Of a stretch of 64,000 nucleotides of DNA, positions 1-8,842 are shown in pieces. The notes below the pieces were generated by a model that saw only the letters and a list, made by a program, of their open reading frames with translations, ran no database searches and was not told the DNA's origin. Within the stretch, counting starts at the first letter, position 1. The number at the start of each line of letters is the position of its first letter. Source of the stretch: Gallionellaceae bacterium (GTDB lineage Bacteria > Pseudomonadota > Gammaproteobacteria > Burkholderiales > Thiobacillaceae); assembly GCA_028714875.1 (NCBI GenBank), contig JAQTLN010000005.1, positions 124,001 to 188,000 of the forward strand, in the 5' to 3' direction. A program made the translations under genes and the position numbers.

Positions 1-2115
1 CGGCGGCGGGGAGGCCGCGTTCCAGGTGGCGCCGGCCGGCTCGCCGCCGGGCAGGAACCATTCGCGCCGGGGCGCTTCGCCGGGTGGCTGGACCAGTTTT
101 CGGGTCAGCCACTTGGGCGGATCGGGCGGCGAAGATGGGGTTTCGGCGTGCAACCGCTGCATGATCGCGGCCCAGGCCGGAGCGGCGCCGCTGATGCCGG
201 AGACATCGTGCATGGGGGCGCCGGAGAAATTGCCGATCCAGACGCCCACCGTGTAGCGCGACGAGAAACCGAGGCACCAGTTGTCGCGCATGTCCTTGCT
301 GGTGCCGGTCTTCACCGCCGTCCAGAAACGCGTGGCGAGCGGGTTTTCCAGGCCGAAGGTAGTGGCGCGGGCCTGCCGGTCGGAGAGGATGTCGGCGACC
401 AGGAAGGTGGATTCCCGACTCTGCACGCGGTGCGCGGCAGAATTTTTCGTGCTCGTCGTGAAGCGTAGTGGCGAGTAAACACCGCCGTTGGCCAGCGCGC
501 GGTAGGCGTTGGTTTCCTGTTCCAGTGTCACATCCAGGCTGCCCAGGGCCAGGGAGTAGCCATAAAAATCGGCGTCTTCCGTCAGCCCGTCAAAGCCGAA
601 GCGCGCCAGGCGCGCGGCAAACGGTTCCAGGCCCACCAGTTTCAGGGTCTGCACGGCGGGAATGTTGAGCGAGCCGGCCAGGGCGGTGCGCACACTGACC
701 AGGCCGCGATGCTCATGGTCGTAGTTTTGCGGCGCGTATTGGCCGCCCGCTGTGGTGATGGAAAGCGGCGCGTCTTCCAGTGGCGAGGCGGCGGTGAGCA
801 GACCCTTCTCCAGCGCCAGACCGTAAAGAAAGGGTTTCAGCGTCGAGCCGGCCTGACGTGGCGCCCGCACGCCGTCGCTCTCCGGCGACACGGAGTCACG
901 CGCGCTGACGCTGGCATAGGCCAGCACTTCGCCACTGGCGTTATCGAGCACCAGCGCGGCGGCATCACTCACCTCGCGCCCGGCCAGATGGGCAAGCTGC
1001 TGGTTGAGCGTGGCGATCACATGGCGTTGCAGGCTGGTGTCGAGACTGCTGCGGAGGTTCGTGCTACCCCCCTTTTTTTCAAGGGCACTTGTCGCGTCAA
1101 CTGTTGATACGAGTGAAAGCGCTTGGGGCGGTGGCCTCCCCCTTTTCCAAAGGGGGAATGAGGGGGATTTAGCGACGTTTGCCTGGGCAGCCGCCTCAGA
1201 AATCCCCCCTGCCCCCCCTTTGGGAAAGGGGGGAACCTCTGAACCCACCGTTTCACCAGCTAATTTAAGCAGCTCATTGCCAGCGGGGGGCTGAGAAGGA
1301 TTTGCACTTCCCAGCAACCTGAGCGCCAGATGCGGAGCCCAATTCGCGGCCGCGACGATGGGATAGCGCCCGCTCAGGGTGTTGCGCGTGAGCGCCTTGA
1401 GCGCGGCGCAACTGGCCATCCCCGGCAGGCCATCCGCCAACGCGCACACCCGCTTCGCCACATCGTTGGGCTTGGCGTTGGGGGCGCGGATCAGCGCCGC
1501 GAGAATCAGTGATTCGGCATCGCTCAGGCCAGCGGGGCGCTTATCGAACAGGCCGCGTGTGGCGGCGTCGATGCCGGTCAACTCGCCTCGAAACGGCGCC
1601 AGATTGAGGTAGGCCTCCAGGATGTCCGCCTTGTTCCAGCTTTGCTCCAGTTCGCGCGCCGCTTGCATCTGCCGCCATTTCTCCGCCACGTCGCGGCGCC
1701 CGCTACTGGCGCGAAATTGCGCATCCAGCAACGCGGCGAGCTGCATGGTGAGGGTGGACGCGCCGCGTGGCTTCGCGCTCAACCAATTGCTCAACGCCGC
1801 CTTGCCCGCCGCCAGCCAGTCGACCCCGCCGTGCTCGAAGAAACGTCGGTCTTCCGCGCGCAGGACAGCCACGATCAGGGCGGGGGAAACTTCCACCAGC
1901 GGGGTCCAGTCGGTGCGGCGGATGCTCGGGTCGACGCGGAATTCCTGCAACAATTCGCCGTGGCGGTCGAGCAGGCGCGCTTCCGAGGAGCGCCACGCCG
2001 CCTTGACCTGGGAAAAAGCGGGGAATGAGTCAGCCGGCGAGGCATGGAGAGGAGCCGAGAGCAGAACCACGAGCAGGCAGGCGGTGCAGTGTCGTCGCGT
2101 TAGCAGGGGAGTCAT
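1..2115 (-). CDS. pbpC: Penicillin-binding protein 1C, 3' end beyond the left edge
   Basis: This is a bifunctional class A peptidoglycan synthase (transglycosylase plus transpeptidase) acting in the periplasm. An N-terminal hydrophobic segment (about residues 12-25) is followed by glycosyltransferase motifs EDRRFFEHGG (88-97) and RGASTLTMQLA (118-128). The transpeptidase motifs are SxxK at Ser424 (GSTLKPF), a GSLN motif, and KTGT near 602. The frame is open for all 705 codons to the edge, so only the C-terminal part is missing. Residues of about 287-352, between the two catalytic domains, are encoded by a palindromic repeat and are foreign to the family. Start chosen at ATG 2115. An in-frame ATG at 2148 lies inside a dispersed repeat and is less likely to be ancestral. 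Confidence 0.9.
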   Translation of the reverse strand, partial: MTPLLTRRHCTACLLVVLLSAPLHASPADSFPAFSQVKAAWRSSEARLLDRHGELLQEFRVDPSIRRTDWTPLVEVSPALIVAVLRAEDRRFFEHGGVDWLAAGKAALSNWLSAKPRGASTLTMQLAALLDAQFRASSGRRDVAEKWRQMQAARELEQSWNKADILEAYLNLAPFRGELTGIDAATRGLFDKRPAGLSDAESLILAALIRAPNAKPNDVAKRVCALADGLPGMASCAALKALTRNTLSGRYPIVAAANWAPHLALRLLGSANPSQPPAGNELLKLAGETVGSEVPPFPKGGAGGISEAAAQANVAKSPSFPLWKRGRPPPQALSLVSTVDATSALEKKGGSTNLRSSLDTSLQRHVIATLNQQLAHLAGREVSDAAALVLDNASGEVLAYASVSARDSVSPESDGVRAPRQAGSTLKPFLYGLALEKGLLTAASPLEDAPLSITTAGGQYAPQNYDHEHRGLVSVRTALAGSLNIPAVQTLKLVGLEPFAARLARFGFDGLTEDADFYGYSLALGSLDVTLEQETNAYRALANGGVYSPLRFTTSTKNSAAHRVQSRESTFLVADILSDRQARATTFGLENPLATRFWTAVKTGTSKDMRDNWCLGFSSRYTVGVWIGNFSGAPMHDVSGISGAAPAWAAIMQRLHAETPSSPPDPPKWLTRKLVQPPGEAPRREWFLPGGEPAGATWNAASPPP
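1066..1235. repeat. KGG-type palindromic repeat inside pbpC
   Basis: A complete copy at about 1134-1234 has C6TTT..AAAG6 hairpins at both ends and a GGGGGATTT/AAATCCCCCC inner stem. A half copy lies at 1066-1086. Related copies are at 3819-3919, 47854-47946 and 52773-52845. All three reading directions tend to encode PPxxKGGxGG-like peptides. In the pbpC frame it has no stop codon. Confidence 0.85.
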
Positions 2116-2120
2116 CCGTT

Positions 2121-2148
2121 CAGGCTGGGTTGAACCCAGATTGTCCAT
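2121..2148. repeat. Partial copy of the GGACAATCTGGGTTCAA repeat
   Basis: The sequence just upstream of pbpC matches the outer arm of the element at 52194-52324 (ATGGACAATCTGGGTTCAA on the minus strand). It provides the alternative in-frame ATG of pbpC at 2148. Confidence 0.6.
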
Positions 2149-2242
2149 CAGCTGAGGTGGGTATGTAGCGCCGGAACTACATGGGGCCACCTCTATTCGG
2201 CCCCATTGTTTCCGGTGATGAGCGCACGTTGCTGAAACTGAC

Positions 2243-2264
2243 AAGGCCCGTCGCGACGGGCCTT
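2243..2264 (-). terminator. Palindromic terminator candidate
   Basis: A perfect 22-base palindrome (AAGGCCCG..CGGGCCTT) lies 18 bases after the stop of the small membrane protein gene. On the minus strand it is followed by a modest T-rich stretch (TTGTCAGTTT), so it probably ends that transcript. Confidence 0.6.
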
Positions 2265-2282
2265 GGGAGCGCAATGCAAAGA

Positions 2283-2507
2283 CTATTTCTGAGCGCCGGG
2301 AACCGCCGCTCTTGAAGCCTTGGCTTCCTCCATTTCGTAAGTCACCACGCCCTGACGCAGTTGCGGTTCACTCTTGAACATCGTCCCCGCGAGCGTCGGT
2401 TCGTTCGCATTGCTGGCTTTCTCGACCACCATGACGGTGCCGCCTGTGGCGGCGATGGCGATCAGCCCAATTGGCAGTAAAGCTGCCCATCCGCGTTGTT
2501 TCAACAT
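2283..2507 (-). CDS. Small single-pass membrane or exported protein, unknown function
   Basis: The 74-residue product has one hydrophobic segment (about residues 8-28, GWAALLPIGLIAIAATGG) after a short basic start. A polar tail rich in Glu, Lys and Ala follows. I do not recognise a family. It stands alone, with a hairpin terminator directly downstream and an AT-richer leader upstream containing a GGAAGGAG-like ribosome site before ATG 2507. Probably a genuine monocistronic gene because it has its own initiation signal and terminator. Confidence 0.6.
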   Translation of the reverse strand: MLKQRGWAALLPIGLIAIAATGGTVMVVEKASNANEPTLAGTMFKSEPQLRQGVVTYEMEEAKASRAAVPGAQK

Positions 2508-2633
2508 GATGAACTCCTTCCCTTTTTGCCACGCTCCATCCTCTATATGGGGGTTATCCTTGGTGTAAGTACATTAGTACTTCTCGATTTATTTATAGAC
2601 CAGGCCACCGGCGCGTAATACCCCGGCTGAGGC

Positions 2634-3746
2634 TCAGACAGGAACAAGGGCGTGCCAATCGGCCACCGACTCGCCAAGATCCTGGGCCAGTCCGGCGTGA
2701 GTGAGATGGCACGCGACGAGGTTGAGGCCGGCGGCGAAGCCGGGGTCGGCTTCCAGCGCGGCGCGCGGGTTGGCGAGGAGGCGATGCAGGTAGGGTAGGG
2801 TGGCTTCGGCCAGGGCCAGGGTGGCGGTGCGGGCCACCGCGCCGGGCATGTTGGCGACGCAGTAGTGGACGATGCCTTCTTCCATGTAGAAAGGGTCGGA
2901 ATGCGTCGTGGCGCGCGAGGTTTCCGCCATGCCGCCCTGGTCGATGGCGACATCCACCAAGGCGGCGCCGCGCGGCATGGCGCGCAGTAGTTCGCGGTTG
3001 ATCAGGCGCGGCGCGCGGCGACCGTGGATGTAGGCGGCGCCCACCACCAGATCGGCGTCGCGCAGGCATTCCGCGATGCTGTCTTCATGCGAATAGCGGG
3101 TTTTCAGGCGGCCGCCGTATTGCTCGTCGAAGGCATGCAGGCGTTCCGTGCCACGGTCGAGCAGGGTCACGTCCGCGCCCAGGCCAACGGCGAGTCGGGC
3201 GGCGTTGGCGCCGACCATGCCGCCGCCCAGGATCACGACCCGCGCCGGCGGCACGCCGGGCACGCCGGAGAGCAACACGCCGCGCCCGCCATTTTTCATT
3301 TCCAGCGCCTGCATGCCGGCCTGGATGGATAGACGGCCGGCAATTTGCGACATCGGCGCCAGCAAGGGCGTATGGCCTGCCTTGTCGAGCACGGTCTCGA
3401 AGGCCAGCGCCGTCACCCCCTTGTCAAGCAAGGCGCGCGCCAGTTCCGGCGCGGCGGCGAGATGCAGATAGCAGAACAGCCACTGGCCGGGGCGCAGCCA
3501 GGCAACCTCGTCGGGTTGCGGTTCCTTGACCTTGAAGATCAGATCGGCGCTGTAAACCTCGGCGGCCGAATCAACGACGCGGGCGCCCGCCGCGCGGTAG
3601 GCGGCATCGTCGAAGCCCACCGCGCTGCCGGCGTTGCTCTGGAGGGTGACCGTATGGCCGCCGCGCACCATTTCCGCCACACCGGTCGGGGTGGCCGCGA
3701 CCCGAAATTCGTGGTCCTTGATTTCCTTGGGGATGCCGATGTGCAT
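2634..3746 (-). CDS. ald: Alanine dehydrogenase
   Basis: Catalyses reversible NAD-dependent oxidative deamination of L-alanine to pyruvate and ammonium in the cytoplasm. The 370 residues match the family length (about 371). It begins MHIGIPKEIKDHEFRVAATP, the conserved opening. The substrate-site Lys and His regions are present (FKVKEPQ near 75; CYLHLAA near 96). A Rossmann loop GGGMVGANAARLA starts near residue 173, and the conserved DVAIDQGGMAE and HYCVANMPGAV blocks follow. It reads alone on the minus strand, separated from copA by a KGG repeat, so it is probably not co-transcribed with the copA operon. Confidence 0.93.
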   Translation of the reverse strand: MHIGIPKEIKDHEFRVAATPTGVAEMVRGGHTVTLQSNAGSAVGFDDAAYRAAGARVVDSAAEVYSADLIFKVKEPQPDEVAWLRPGQWLFCYLHLAAAPELARALLDKGVTALAFETVLDKAGHTPLLAPMSQIAGRLSIQAGMQALEMKNGGRGVLLSGVPGVPPARVVILGGGMVGANAARLAVGLGADVTLLDRGTERLHAFDEQYGGRLKTRYSHEDSIAECLRDADLVVGAAYIHGRRAPRLINRELLRAMPRGAALVDVAIDQGGMAETSRATTHSDPFYMEEGIVHYCVANMPGAVARTATLALAEATLPYLHRLLANPRAALEADPGFAAGLNLVACHLTHAGLAQDLGESVADWHALVPV

Positions 3747-3818
3747 GGTCGTCTGGCACGAGGTGTGGGAAGAGGTACAGGTTATACCGCGAACAGCCGT
3801 GTGTGCTCGGTGACAGGC

Positions 3819-3919
3819 TCCCCCCTTTGCAAAGGGGGGCTGGGGGGGATTTCTCCAAGGGTTGCGCGAGTTCGAACGTTGCTAAATCCCCCCCGCCCCC
3901 CCCTTAAGAAAGGGGGGAG
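3819..3919. repeat. KGG-type palindromic repeat between copA and ald
   Basis: Full-length copy: C6TTTGCAAAG6 outer hairpin, then a GGGGGGATTT arm, about 30 bases of loop, and AAATCCCCCC plus a second C/G hairpin. The whole element is itself an inverted repeat. It sits 3 bases from the copA stop codon and could act as a bidirectional transcription barrier. Confidence 0.85.
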
Positions 3920-3922
3920 TCA

Positions 3923-6457
3923 TCACGGTTTCCAGCGCTTCAGCAGCAGCGAGTTGCTGACCACCGAGACGGAAGATAGGGCCATCGCCGCGCCGGCGAT
4001 GACCGGGTTGAGCATGCCGGCGGCGGCCAGGGGCAGGGCCAGCACGTTGTAGAAGAAGGCGAAGAACAGGTTCTGGCGAATCTTGCGCATGACCGCGCGC
4101 GACAGCGCCACGGCATCGGCCACGCCGCCCAGGTCGGAGCGCATCAGCGTGATGTCGGCGGCTTCCAGGGCGATGTCGGAACCGGCGGCCATGCCGAAAC
4201 TGACATCCGCGCTGGCCAGCGCGGGGGCGTCGTTGACGCCGTCGCCGGCCATGCCCACCACCTGGCCCTCGGCTTTCAGCGCGGCGACGGCGGCGGCCTT
4301 GTCTTGCGGCTTCACGCGAGAGCGCCATTCGGCTATGCCGGCTTCGCGAGCGATGGCTTCCGCAGCGGCTTCCTGGTCGCCGGTCAGCATGATGGCGCGG
4401 ATGCCGAGCCCTGCAAGGCGTGCCACGGCGTTTTGCGAGGAGGGACGTAGGCGGTCGGCGAGGCTGAAGCGGGCGAGCAGGTTGGTGTCGTCGGCGAGCC
4501 AGATGCTGGTCGTACCGGGTTTGTAGGTCAGGTTGCCGGAGGCTACCTGACGATGCGAGATAAATGTGGAAGCGTCAGGTAGTCGCTGCGCGCCAACCTG
4601 ACCTACGCTGGTTGCGGGGGTGGCCCATTCTTGCGTACCCAGGCGCAGGCGGCGGCCTTCCACCTCGCCGCTGACACCGTCGCCGGGCACATTGGCGAAT
4701 GCGGCGACCGGCGCCAGGGCCAGCCCGCGCGCCTTGGCGGCTTCCAGCAAGGCCAAAGCCAGCGGGTGGGTACTGCCTTGTTCCAGGGAGGCGGCGAGGC
4801 GTAACGCGGCGGCGTCGTCCAGCTCGCCTTGTGCTTCGATACCCAGCAGTGCCAGGCGCCCTTCGGTCAACGTGCCGGTCTTGTCGAGTGCCAGAACAGA
4901 GAGTTTTTCCGCCCGTTCCAGGGCTTCCGCCGAGCGCACCAGGATGCCCAGTTGCGCGCCGCGCCCGAGGCCGACCATCACCGCCGTCGGGGTGGCGAGG
5001 CCCAAGGCGCAGGGGCAGGCGATGACCAGGACGGCGACGGCGGGAATCAGGCTTTGCGTGAAGTCGCCGCTGGTCAGCCACCAGCCGGCGAACGTGGCGA
5101 GGGCGATGACGATGACGATGGGCACGAAGACGCCGGAGATCTGGTCGGCGAGCTTCTGGATCGGCGCCTTGGAGCCTTGCGCGGCTTCGGTGAGACGCAC
5201 AATTTCCATCAACTGGGTGTGTGCGCCGACACCTTCCGCGCGTAGGCGCAGCAGTCCGTCGAGGTTCTGGGTTCCGGCATGGGCGCGGTCGCCCGCGCGT
5301 TTGGCGAGCGGCAGACTTTCCCCGGTGAGCAGGCTTTCATCGACGCTGGAAACCCCTTCCAGCACCGCGCCATCGACCGGAATACGCTCGCCGGCGCGCA
5401 CCAGGACGATGTCGCCGGCTTTCAGCAGTGCGGCTTCGATTTCCATGGCTTCGCCGTTGCGTTCCACCCGCGCCGTGCGCGGTTGCAGGCCGATCAGTTG
5501 TTCGATGGCGCCCGAGGTGCGCGACTTGGCGCGCGCTTCCAGCAGTTTGCCCAGGCGCACCAGGGTGACCACGGCGGCGCTGGCCTCGAAATAGAGGGGG
5601 CCGGCGAGGAAGACCATGTAAATGCTAAAAAAATATGCGGCGCTGGTGCCCAGGGCGACCAGCACATCCATATTGGCGCCGCCGCCGCGCAGGCTGTTCC
5701 AGGCGCCCGTATAGAAGCGTTTGCCCGCCCAGAATTGCACCGGCGTGGCGAGCAGCCATTGCAGCCAGGGCGGCATCCCCGCATGGGGGACGCCGGATTC
5801 GTAAGCGCTGAAGCGCAACGACTCCGCTGTCCATTCGACATGGTGGGCGCCGGTCAGCATCGGGATCATCTGCGCCAGCAGGGGCAGAGTGAACAGCGCG
5901 GAAATGACGAACACACGTAGTTCATGGCTGTATTCGGCGGCCTTGCGCGCTTTCTCCTCGGCGCGGCTGGTTTCCGAGATCGGGCTGGCGCTGAAACCGG
6001 CGCGCGCCACCGCCGCCAGCAGGCCGGCCTCGTCGATCAGGCCCGGCTGGTAGGAGACACGCGCCTTCTCGGTGGCCAGATTGACGCGGGCCTCGACGCC
6101 GGGCTGCTTGTTGAGCACCTTTTCCAGACGGGTGGAACAAGCCGCGCAGGTCATGCCGCCGATGGCCAGATCAAGGGTTTGCGCGGGGATGGAAAAGCCG
6201 GTCTTCGCCACCTGGTCGAGGATGGCCTGGGGGGCGATGACGGCCGGGTCGAATTCCACATGCGCTTTTTCCACCGCCAGATTGACGTTGGCCGTGACGC
6301 CTTCGAGCTTGTTGAGGTTCTTCTCCAGGCGCGCGGAACAGGATGCGCAGGTCATCCCGGCGATGGGGAGTTCGAGGGTTTTGACTGTAGCGCCGGCATC
6401 CTTGCCGGCGGGTTCAAAAGACGCCGGCAAGGATGCCGGCGCTACCGGGGCGTTCAT
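3923..6457 (-). CDS. copA: Copper-translocating P1B-type ATPase with two metal-binding domains
   Basis: Exports Cu(I) from the cytoplasm. Two heavy-metal-associated domains carry CASC (37-40) and CAAC (104-107). The CPC membrane metal site is near 480 ([12 protein letters not shown]), the phosphorylation motif DKTGTLTEG near 522, and [14 protein letters not shown] near the end. The last gene of the smpB-mnmH-copA run: its ATG overlaps the mnmH stop as ATGA. Three unrelated dispersed repeats are translated in frame: residues 5-24 (before the first metal domain), about 213-225 (between early membrane helices) and about 618-645 (nucleotide-binding domain). All core motifs survive, so the protein is probably active. 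A CusS-like kinase lies 40 kb away. Confidence 0.93.
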   Translation of the reverse strand: MNAPVAPASLPASFEPAGKDAGATVKTLELPIAGMTCASCSARLEKNLNKLEGVTANVNLAVEKAHVEFDPAVIAPQAILDQVAKTGFSIPAQTLDLAIGGMTCAACSTRLEKVLNKQPGVEARVNLATEKARVSYQPGLIDEAGLLAAVARAGFSASPISETSRAEEKARKAAEYSHELRVFVISALFTLPLLAQMIPMLTGAHHVEWTAESLRFSAYESGVPHAGMPPWLQWLLATPVQFWAGKRFYTGAWNSLRGGGANMDVLVALGTSAAYFFSIYMVFLAGPLYFEASAAVVTLVRLGKLLEARAKSRTSGAIEQLIGLQPRTARVERNGEAMEIEAALLKAGDIVLVRAGERIPVDGAVLEGVSSVDESLLTGESLPLAKRAGDRAHAGTQNLDGLLRLRAEGVGAHTQLMEIVRLTEAAQGSKAPIQKLADQISGVFVPIVIVIALATFAGWWLTSGDFTQSLIPAVAVLVIACPCALGLATPTAVMVGLGRGAQLGILVRSAEALERAEKLSVLALDKTGTLTEGRLALLGIEAQGELDDAAALRLAASLEQGSTHPLALALLEAAKARGLALAPVAAFANVPGDGVSGEVEGRRLRLGTQEWATPATSVGQVGAQRLPDASTFISHRQVASGNLTYKPGTTSIWLADDTNLLARFSLADRLRPSSQNAVARLAGLGIRAIMLTGDQEAAAEAIAREAGIAEWRSRVKPQDKAAAVAALKAEGQVVGMAGDGVNDAPALASADVSFGMAAGSDIALEAADITLMRSDLGGVADAVALSRAVMRKIRQNLFFAFFYNVLALPLAAAGMLNPVIAGAAMALSSVSVVSNSLLLKRWKP
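4523..4606. repeat. GTAGGTCAGGTT-type inverted repeat inside copA
   Basis: Bounded by GTAGGTCAGGTTG and its complement CCAACCTGACCTAC, with inner GCTACCTGACGAT and TCAGGTAGTCGC arms. A second copy lies at 21991-22087 after the FmdE-like gene. Here it encodes about 28 residues of CopA without a stop. Confidence 0.85.
5785..5822. repeat. GGGGGACGCCGGATTC repeat inside copA
   Basis: Nearly identical to 37711-37748 (two differences over about 38 bases: one substitution and one indel). On the minus strand it encodes [10 protein letters not shown] in CopA. The other copy is intergenic. Confidence 0.75.
6387..6445. repeat. GTAGCGCCGGCATCC inverted repeat in the copA N-terminus
   Basis: Two perfect 24-base arms (GTAGCGCCGGCATCCTTGCC... 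and its complement) separated by 11 bases. It encodes residues 5-24 of CopA. A related copy lies at 41679-41735, again directly at a start codon. Confidence 0.85.
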
Positions 6458-7536
6458 GCCCCGTGCCCAATCTGTTTAGCCAGTTCCCGCATGGTTTCCT
6501 CCGATGCCGAATCCAGGGTCAGCGTTTCCGCGTTGATTGCCTGGGTGAAGTTGCGCCCCAGCGAACGGGTGTAGGCGGGGTCGTAGTGTTTGATCAGCAA
6601 TTCGGCGACCAGTTCATCCCACTGCCCGGCATGAGCCAGGGCTTTCCAGGATTCGATCCGGGCGCGGCCCTGGATTTCCAGCAGGCAATCCAGCTTGTGG
6701 CCGAGGGCATCGGGGTCGGCGAGGAAGTGGGCGTATTCCCCGCGCAGAATTTCCACGCGCACCGGGATGTCGGCGTTCAGGTTGAGGCAGACGCTATCTC
6801 TCATGCGGGCGAGCAGCGCTTCCGGTGTTTGCAGGTTGCCGATCTTCTTGCTTTCCGATTCCACGAACACGGGTCGCGCCGGGTCGAAGCGGCGCAGGGC
6901 GTCCCAGACCCCGCTTTCAAAGCCCTTCTGCGCCGGCTGCGGGCGATCAGGGTAGGCGCCCAGCACCGAGCCCATGTGCGCGGCCAGGTCTTCAAGATCG
7001 AGTACCTGGGCGCCGATCTGGCGCAAGGCGCGCAGGAAGCGGCTTTTGCCGACGCCGGTGGGGCCGCACACCACGCGGAAATCGAAGCGGCCGGGCAGAC
7101 GCTCCAGTTCGTCGATGACATGGCGCCGATAGGCCTTGTAGCCGCCTTCCAGTTGCGCGGCCTGCCAGCCGATGGCGCGCAGCACGGTGGTCATGGCGCC
7201 GCTGCGGTTGCCGCCACGCCAGCAATAGATCAATGGGCGATAGCTTTTGGGCTTGTCGGCGAAGTGTGTTTCCAGATGGTGGGCGATATTGCGCGAGACC
7301 AGGGCGGCACCGGCTTTCTTGGCGTCGAAGGCGGAGGACTGTTTGTGCAAAGTGCCAATGCGGGCGCGCTCCGCGTTGTCCAGCACCGGCAAGTTGATGG
7401 CGCCGGGCGCGTGGTCTTCCGCGTATTCGGCGGGTGAACGGGTGTCGATGATTTCGTCGAAGGCGAACAAGTCTTCGATGCCCATCACGCCTTCGCGGCG
7501 GCGTGGGGTCTGGATTTCAGCGCAGCGGTTGTTCAT
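6454..7536 (-). CDS. mnmH: tRNA 2-selenouridine synthase
   Basis: Converts 2-thiouridine at the wobble position of certain tRNAs to 2-selenouridine through a geranylated intermediate, using selenophosphate. An N-terminal rhodanese domain carries the catalytic Cys105 in the hallmark CWRGG motif. A P-loop follows (GPTGVGKS, 158-165). ATG 7536 overlaps the smpB stop as ATGA, which favours this start; a Met at residue 18 (7485) is the start expected from family alignment. The stop overlaps the copA start. Selenophosphate synthetase is not in the window. Confidence 0.92.
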   Translation of the reverse strand: MNNRCAEIQTPRRREGVMGIEDLFAFDEIIDTRSPAEYAEDHAPGAINLPVLDNAERARIGTLHKQSSAFDAKKAGAALVSRNIAHHLETHFADKPKSYRPLIYCWRGGNRSGAMTTVLRAIGWQAAQLEGGYKAYRRHVIDELERLPGRFDFRVVCGPTGVGKSRFLRALRQIGAQVLDLEDLAAHMGSVLGAYPDRPQPAQKGFESGVWDALRRFDPARPVFVESESKKIGNLQTPEALLARMRDSVCLNLNADIPVRVEILRGEYAHFLADPDALGHKLDCLLEIQGRARIESWKALAHAGQWDELVAELLIKHYDPAYTRSLGRNFTQAINAETLTLDSASEETMRELAKQIGHGA

Positions 7537-7976
7537 TTGTCGCGCAGGATGCGAGCTTTATCGCGCTGCCATTCGCGGTCTTTCTCGGTCGCGCGCTTGT
7601 CGTGTTGCTTCTTGCCCTTGGCCAGGCCGATTTCCAGTTTGATGCGGCCCTTGGTGTAGTGCAGGTTGATCGGCGCCAGGGTGTAGCCGGCCTGCTTCAC
7701 CTTGCCGATCAGTTTTCTGATTTCATGCTCATGCAGCAGTAGTTTGCGCGAGCGAACCGGGTCCGGATTGATGTGGGTGGAAGCCGTGGGTAGCGGGCTG
7801 ATGTGGCAGCCGATCAGCCAGACTTCTTCCTGCTTCACTACGACATAGGCTTCTTTCAACTGCGCGCGGCCGGCGCGGATCGCTTTCACTTCCCAGCCCT
7901 GCAGCACGATGCCCGCTTCGTAGCGTTCTTCGATGAAGTACTCGTGGAAGACTTGTCTGTTGTCGATGATGCTCAT
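7533..7976 (-). CDS. smpB: SsrA-binding protein SmpB
   Basis: Binds tmRNA and delivers it to stalled ribosomes in trans-translation. The 147 residues show the conserved N-terminal segment ([27 protein letters not shown] split across 7-33), KEAYV and the basic C-terminal tail KGKKQHDKR. It is the promoter-proximal gene of the smpB-mnmH-copA unit and diverges from ratA, the usual arrangement in beta- and gammaproteobacteria. The tmRNA gene itself was not found in the window. Confidence 0.96.
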   Translation of the reverse strand: MSIIDNRQVFHEYFIEERYEAGIVLQGWEVKAIRAGRAQLKEAYVVVKQEEVWLIGCHISPLPTASTHINPDPVRSRKLLLHEHEIRKLIGKVKQAGYTLAPINLHYTKGRIKLEIGLAKGKKQHDKRATEKDREWQRDKARILRDK

Positions 7977-8065
7977 GGGGGAGTCGTTGTATGGGGCGGG
8001 GTGGGCGGCGGGGGCCGCGCTAATCGTGCTATTTTACCGGCCCCTCAAGCTCGTTGCTTCCACTG

Positions 8066-8503
8066 ATGGCCAAAGTCGTTAAATCTGTTCTGGTTCCCTA
8101 TTCGGCGGCGGAAATGTTCGCGCTGGTCGATGGAGTCGAGGACTATCCCCAGTTCCTGCCCTGGTGCGGCGGCACCGAACTGCTGCGACGCGATGAAAAC
8201 GTCACCGAGGCAACCATCCATCTGCATTACCTGCATGTGAAACAACACTTCACCACCGAGAACGCCAAGCGCATTCCCGAGGAGATGGGCATACGCCTGA
8301 AAAGTGGGCCGTTCCGCAAACTGGAAGGTTCCTGGCATTTCAAACGCCTGGCGGACACCGCCTGCAAGATCGAGTTCGAACTGCATTACGAGTTCTCCAG
8401 CAACCTGCTGGAGAAGGTTTTGGGGCCGGTGTTCGGCATGGTCACCAACAGCCTGGTGGATGCCTTCGTGCACCGGGCGGAAAACGTCTACGGTGAGCGA
8501 TGA
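8066..8503 (+). CDS. ratA: RatA/Coq10-family ubiquinone-binding START-like protein
   Basis: A 145-residue START/polyketide-cyclase fold protein. Homologues bind ubiquinone (Coq10) and the E. coli protein has been described as RatA, an inhibitor of 70S ribosome association. Conserved PYSAAEMFALVDGVEDYPQFLPWC opening (the run spans residues 10-33) and the FEF..L-type C-terminus. ATG 8066 gives the family N-terminus MAKVVKS; an upstream TTG at 8054 is less likely. Overlaps rnfH by ATGA, so the two are translationally coupled. Confidence 0.88.
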   Translation: MAKVVKSVLVPYSAAEMFALVDGVEDYPQFLPWCGGTELLRRDENVTEATIHLHYLHVKQHFTTENAKRIPEEMGIRLKSGPFRKLEGSWHFKRLADTACKIEFELHYEFSSNLLEKVLGPVFGMVTNSLVDAFVHRAENVYGER

Positions 8504-8820
8504 CAACTCAAATTCAAGTTGAAGTGGTGTACGGCCGGCAATACCGTCAGAAGGTCGCGCAGGTCATTCTCAACGAAGGCGCCACGCTGCGCGAAGCGGT
8601 GGAACGCTCCGGCCTGCTCGTCGAGTTTCCGGAAATCGATCTCGCGAAAAACAAGCTGGGCATCTGGAACAAGCTCGCCAAGCTGGACGCGGTCGTGCGC
8701 GACAAGGATCGTGTGGAAATCTACCAGCCCCTGATTGCCGACCCCAAGGAAGTGCGCAAGCAGCGCGCCGCCGAGGGCAAGGTGATGAAGAAAGGCGGTG
8801 GGGAGATCGGCGGGGAGTGA
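8500..8820 (+). CDS. rnfH: RnfH-family ubiquitin-like protein
   Basis: A 106-residue beta-grasp protein of the RnfH family (formerly UPF0125). It has the conserved VEVVYGRQYRQ start and the GATLREAVERSGL and DRVEIYQPLIADPKEVRKQR blocks. The exact role is unknown even in model species. The pair ratA-rnfH facing smpB is strongly conserved. The C-terminal tail (Lys/Gly rich) is disordered-looking. A 20-base hairpin directly after the stop probably serves as terminator against the converging gene. Confidence 0.92.
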   Translation: MTTQIQVEVVYGRQYRQKVAQVILNEGATLREAVERSGLLVEFPEIDLAKNKLGIWNKLAKLDAVVRDKDRVEIYQPLIADPKEVRKQRAAEGKVMKKGGGEIGGE

Positions 8821-8840
8821 AGGTAGCGCTGGCGCTACCT
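8821..8840. terminator. Hairpin between converging rnfH and DUF4124 genes
   Basis: AGGTAGCGC and GCGCTACCT arms with a 2-base loop sit in the 22-base gap between two converging genes. It belongs to the GTAGCGCC-like repeat families seen elsewhere in the window and lacks a clear T-tract. Confidence 0.5.
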
Positions 8841-8842
8841 GT

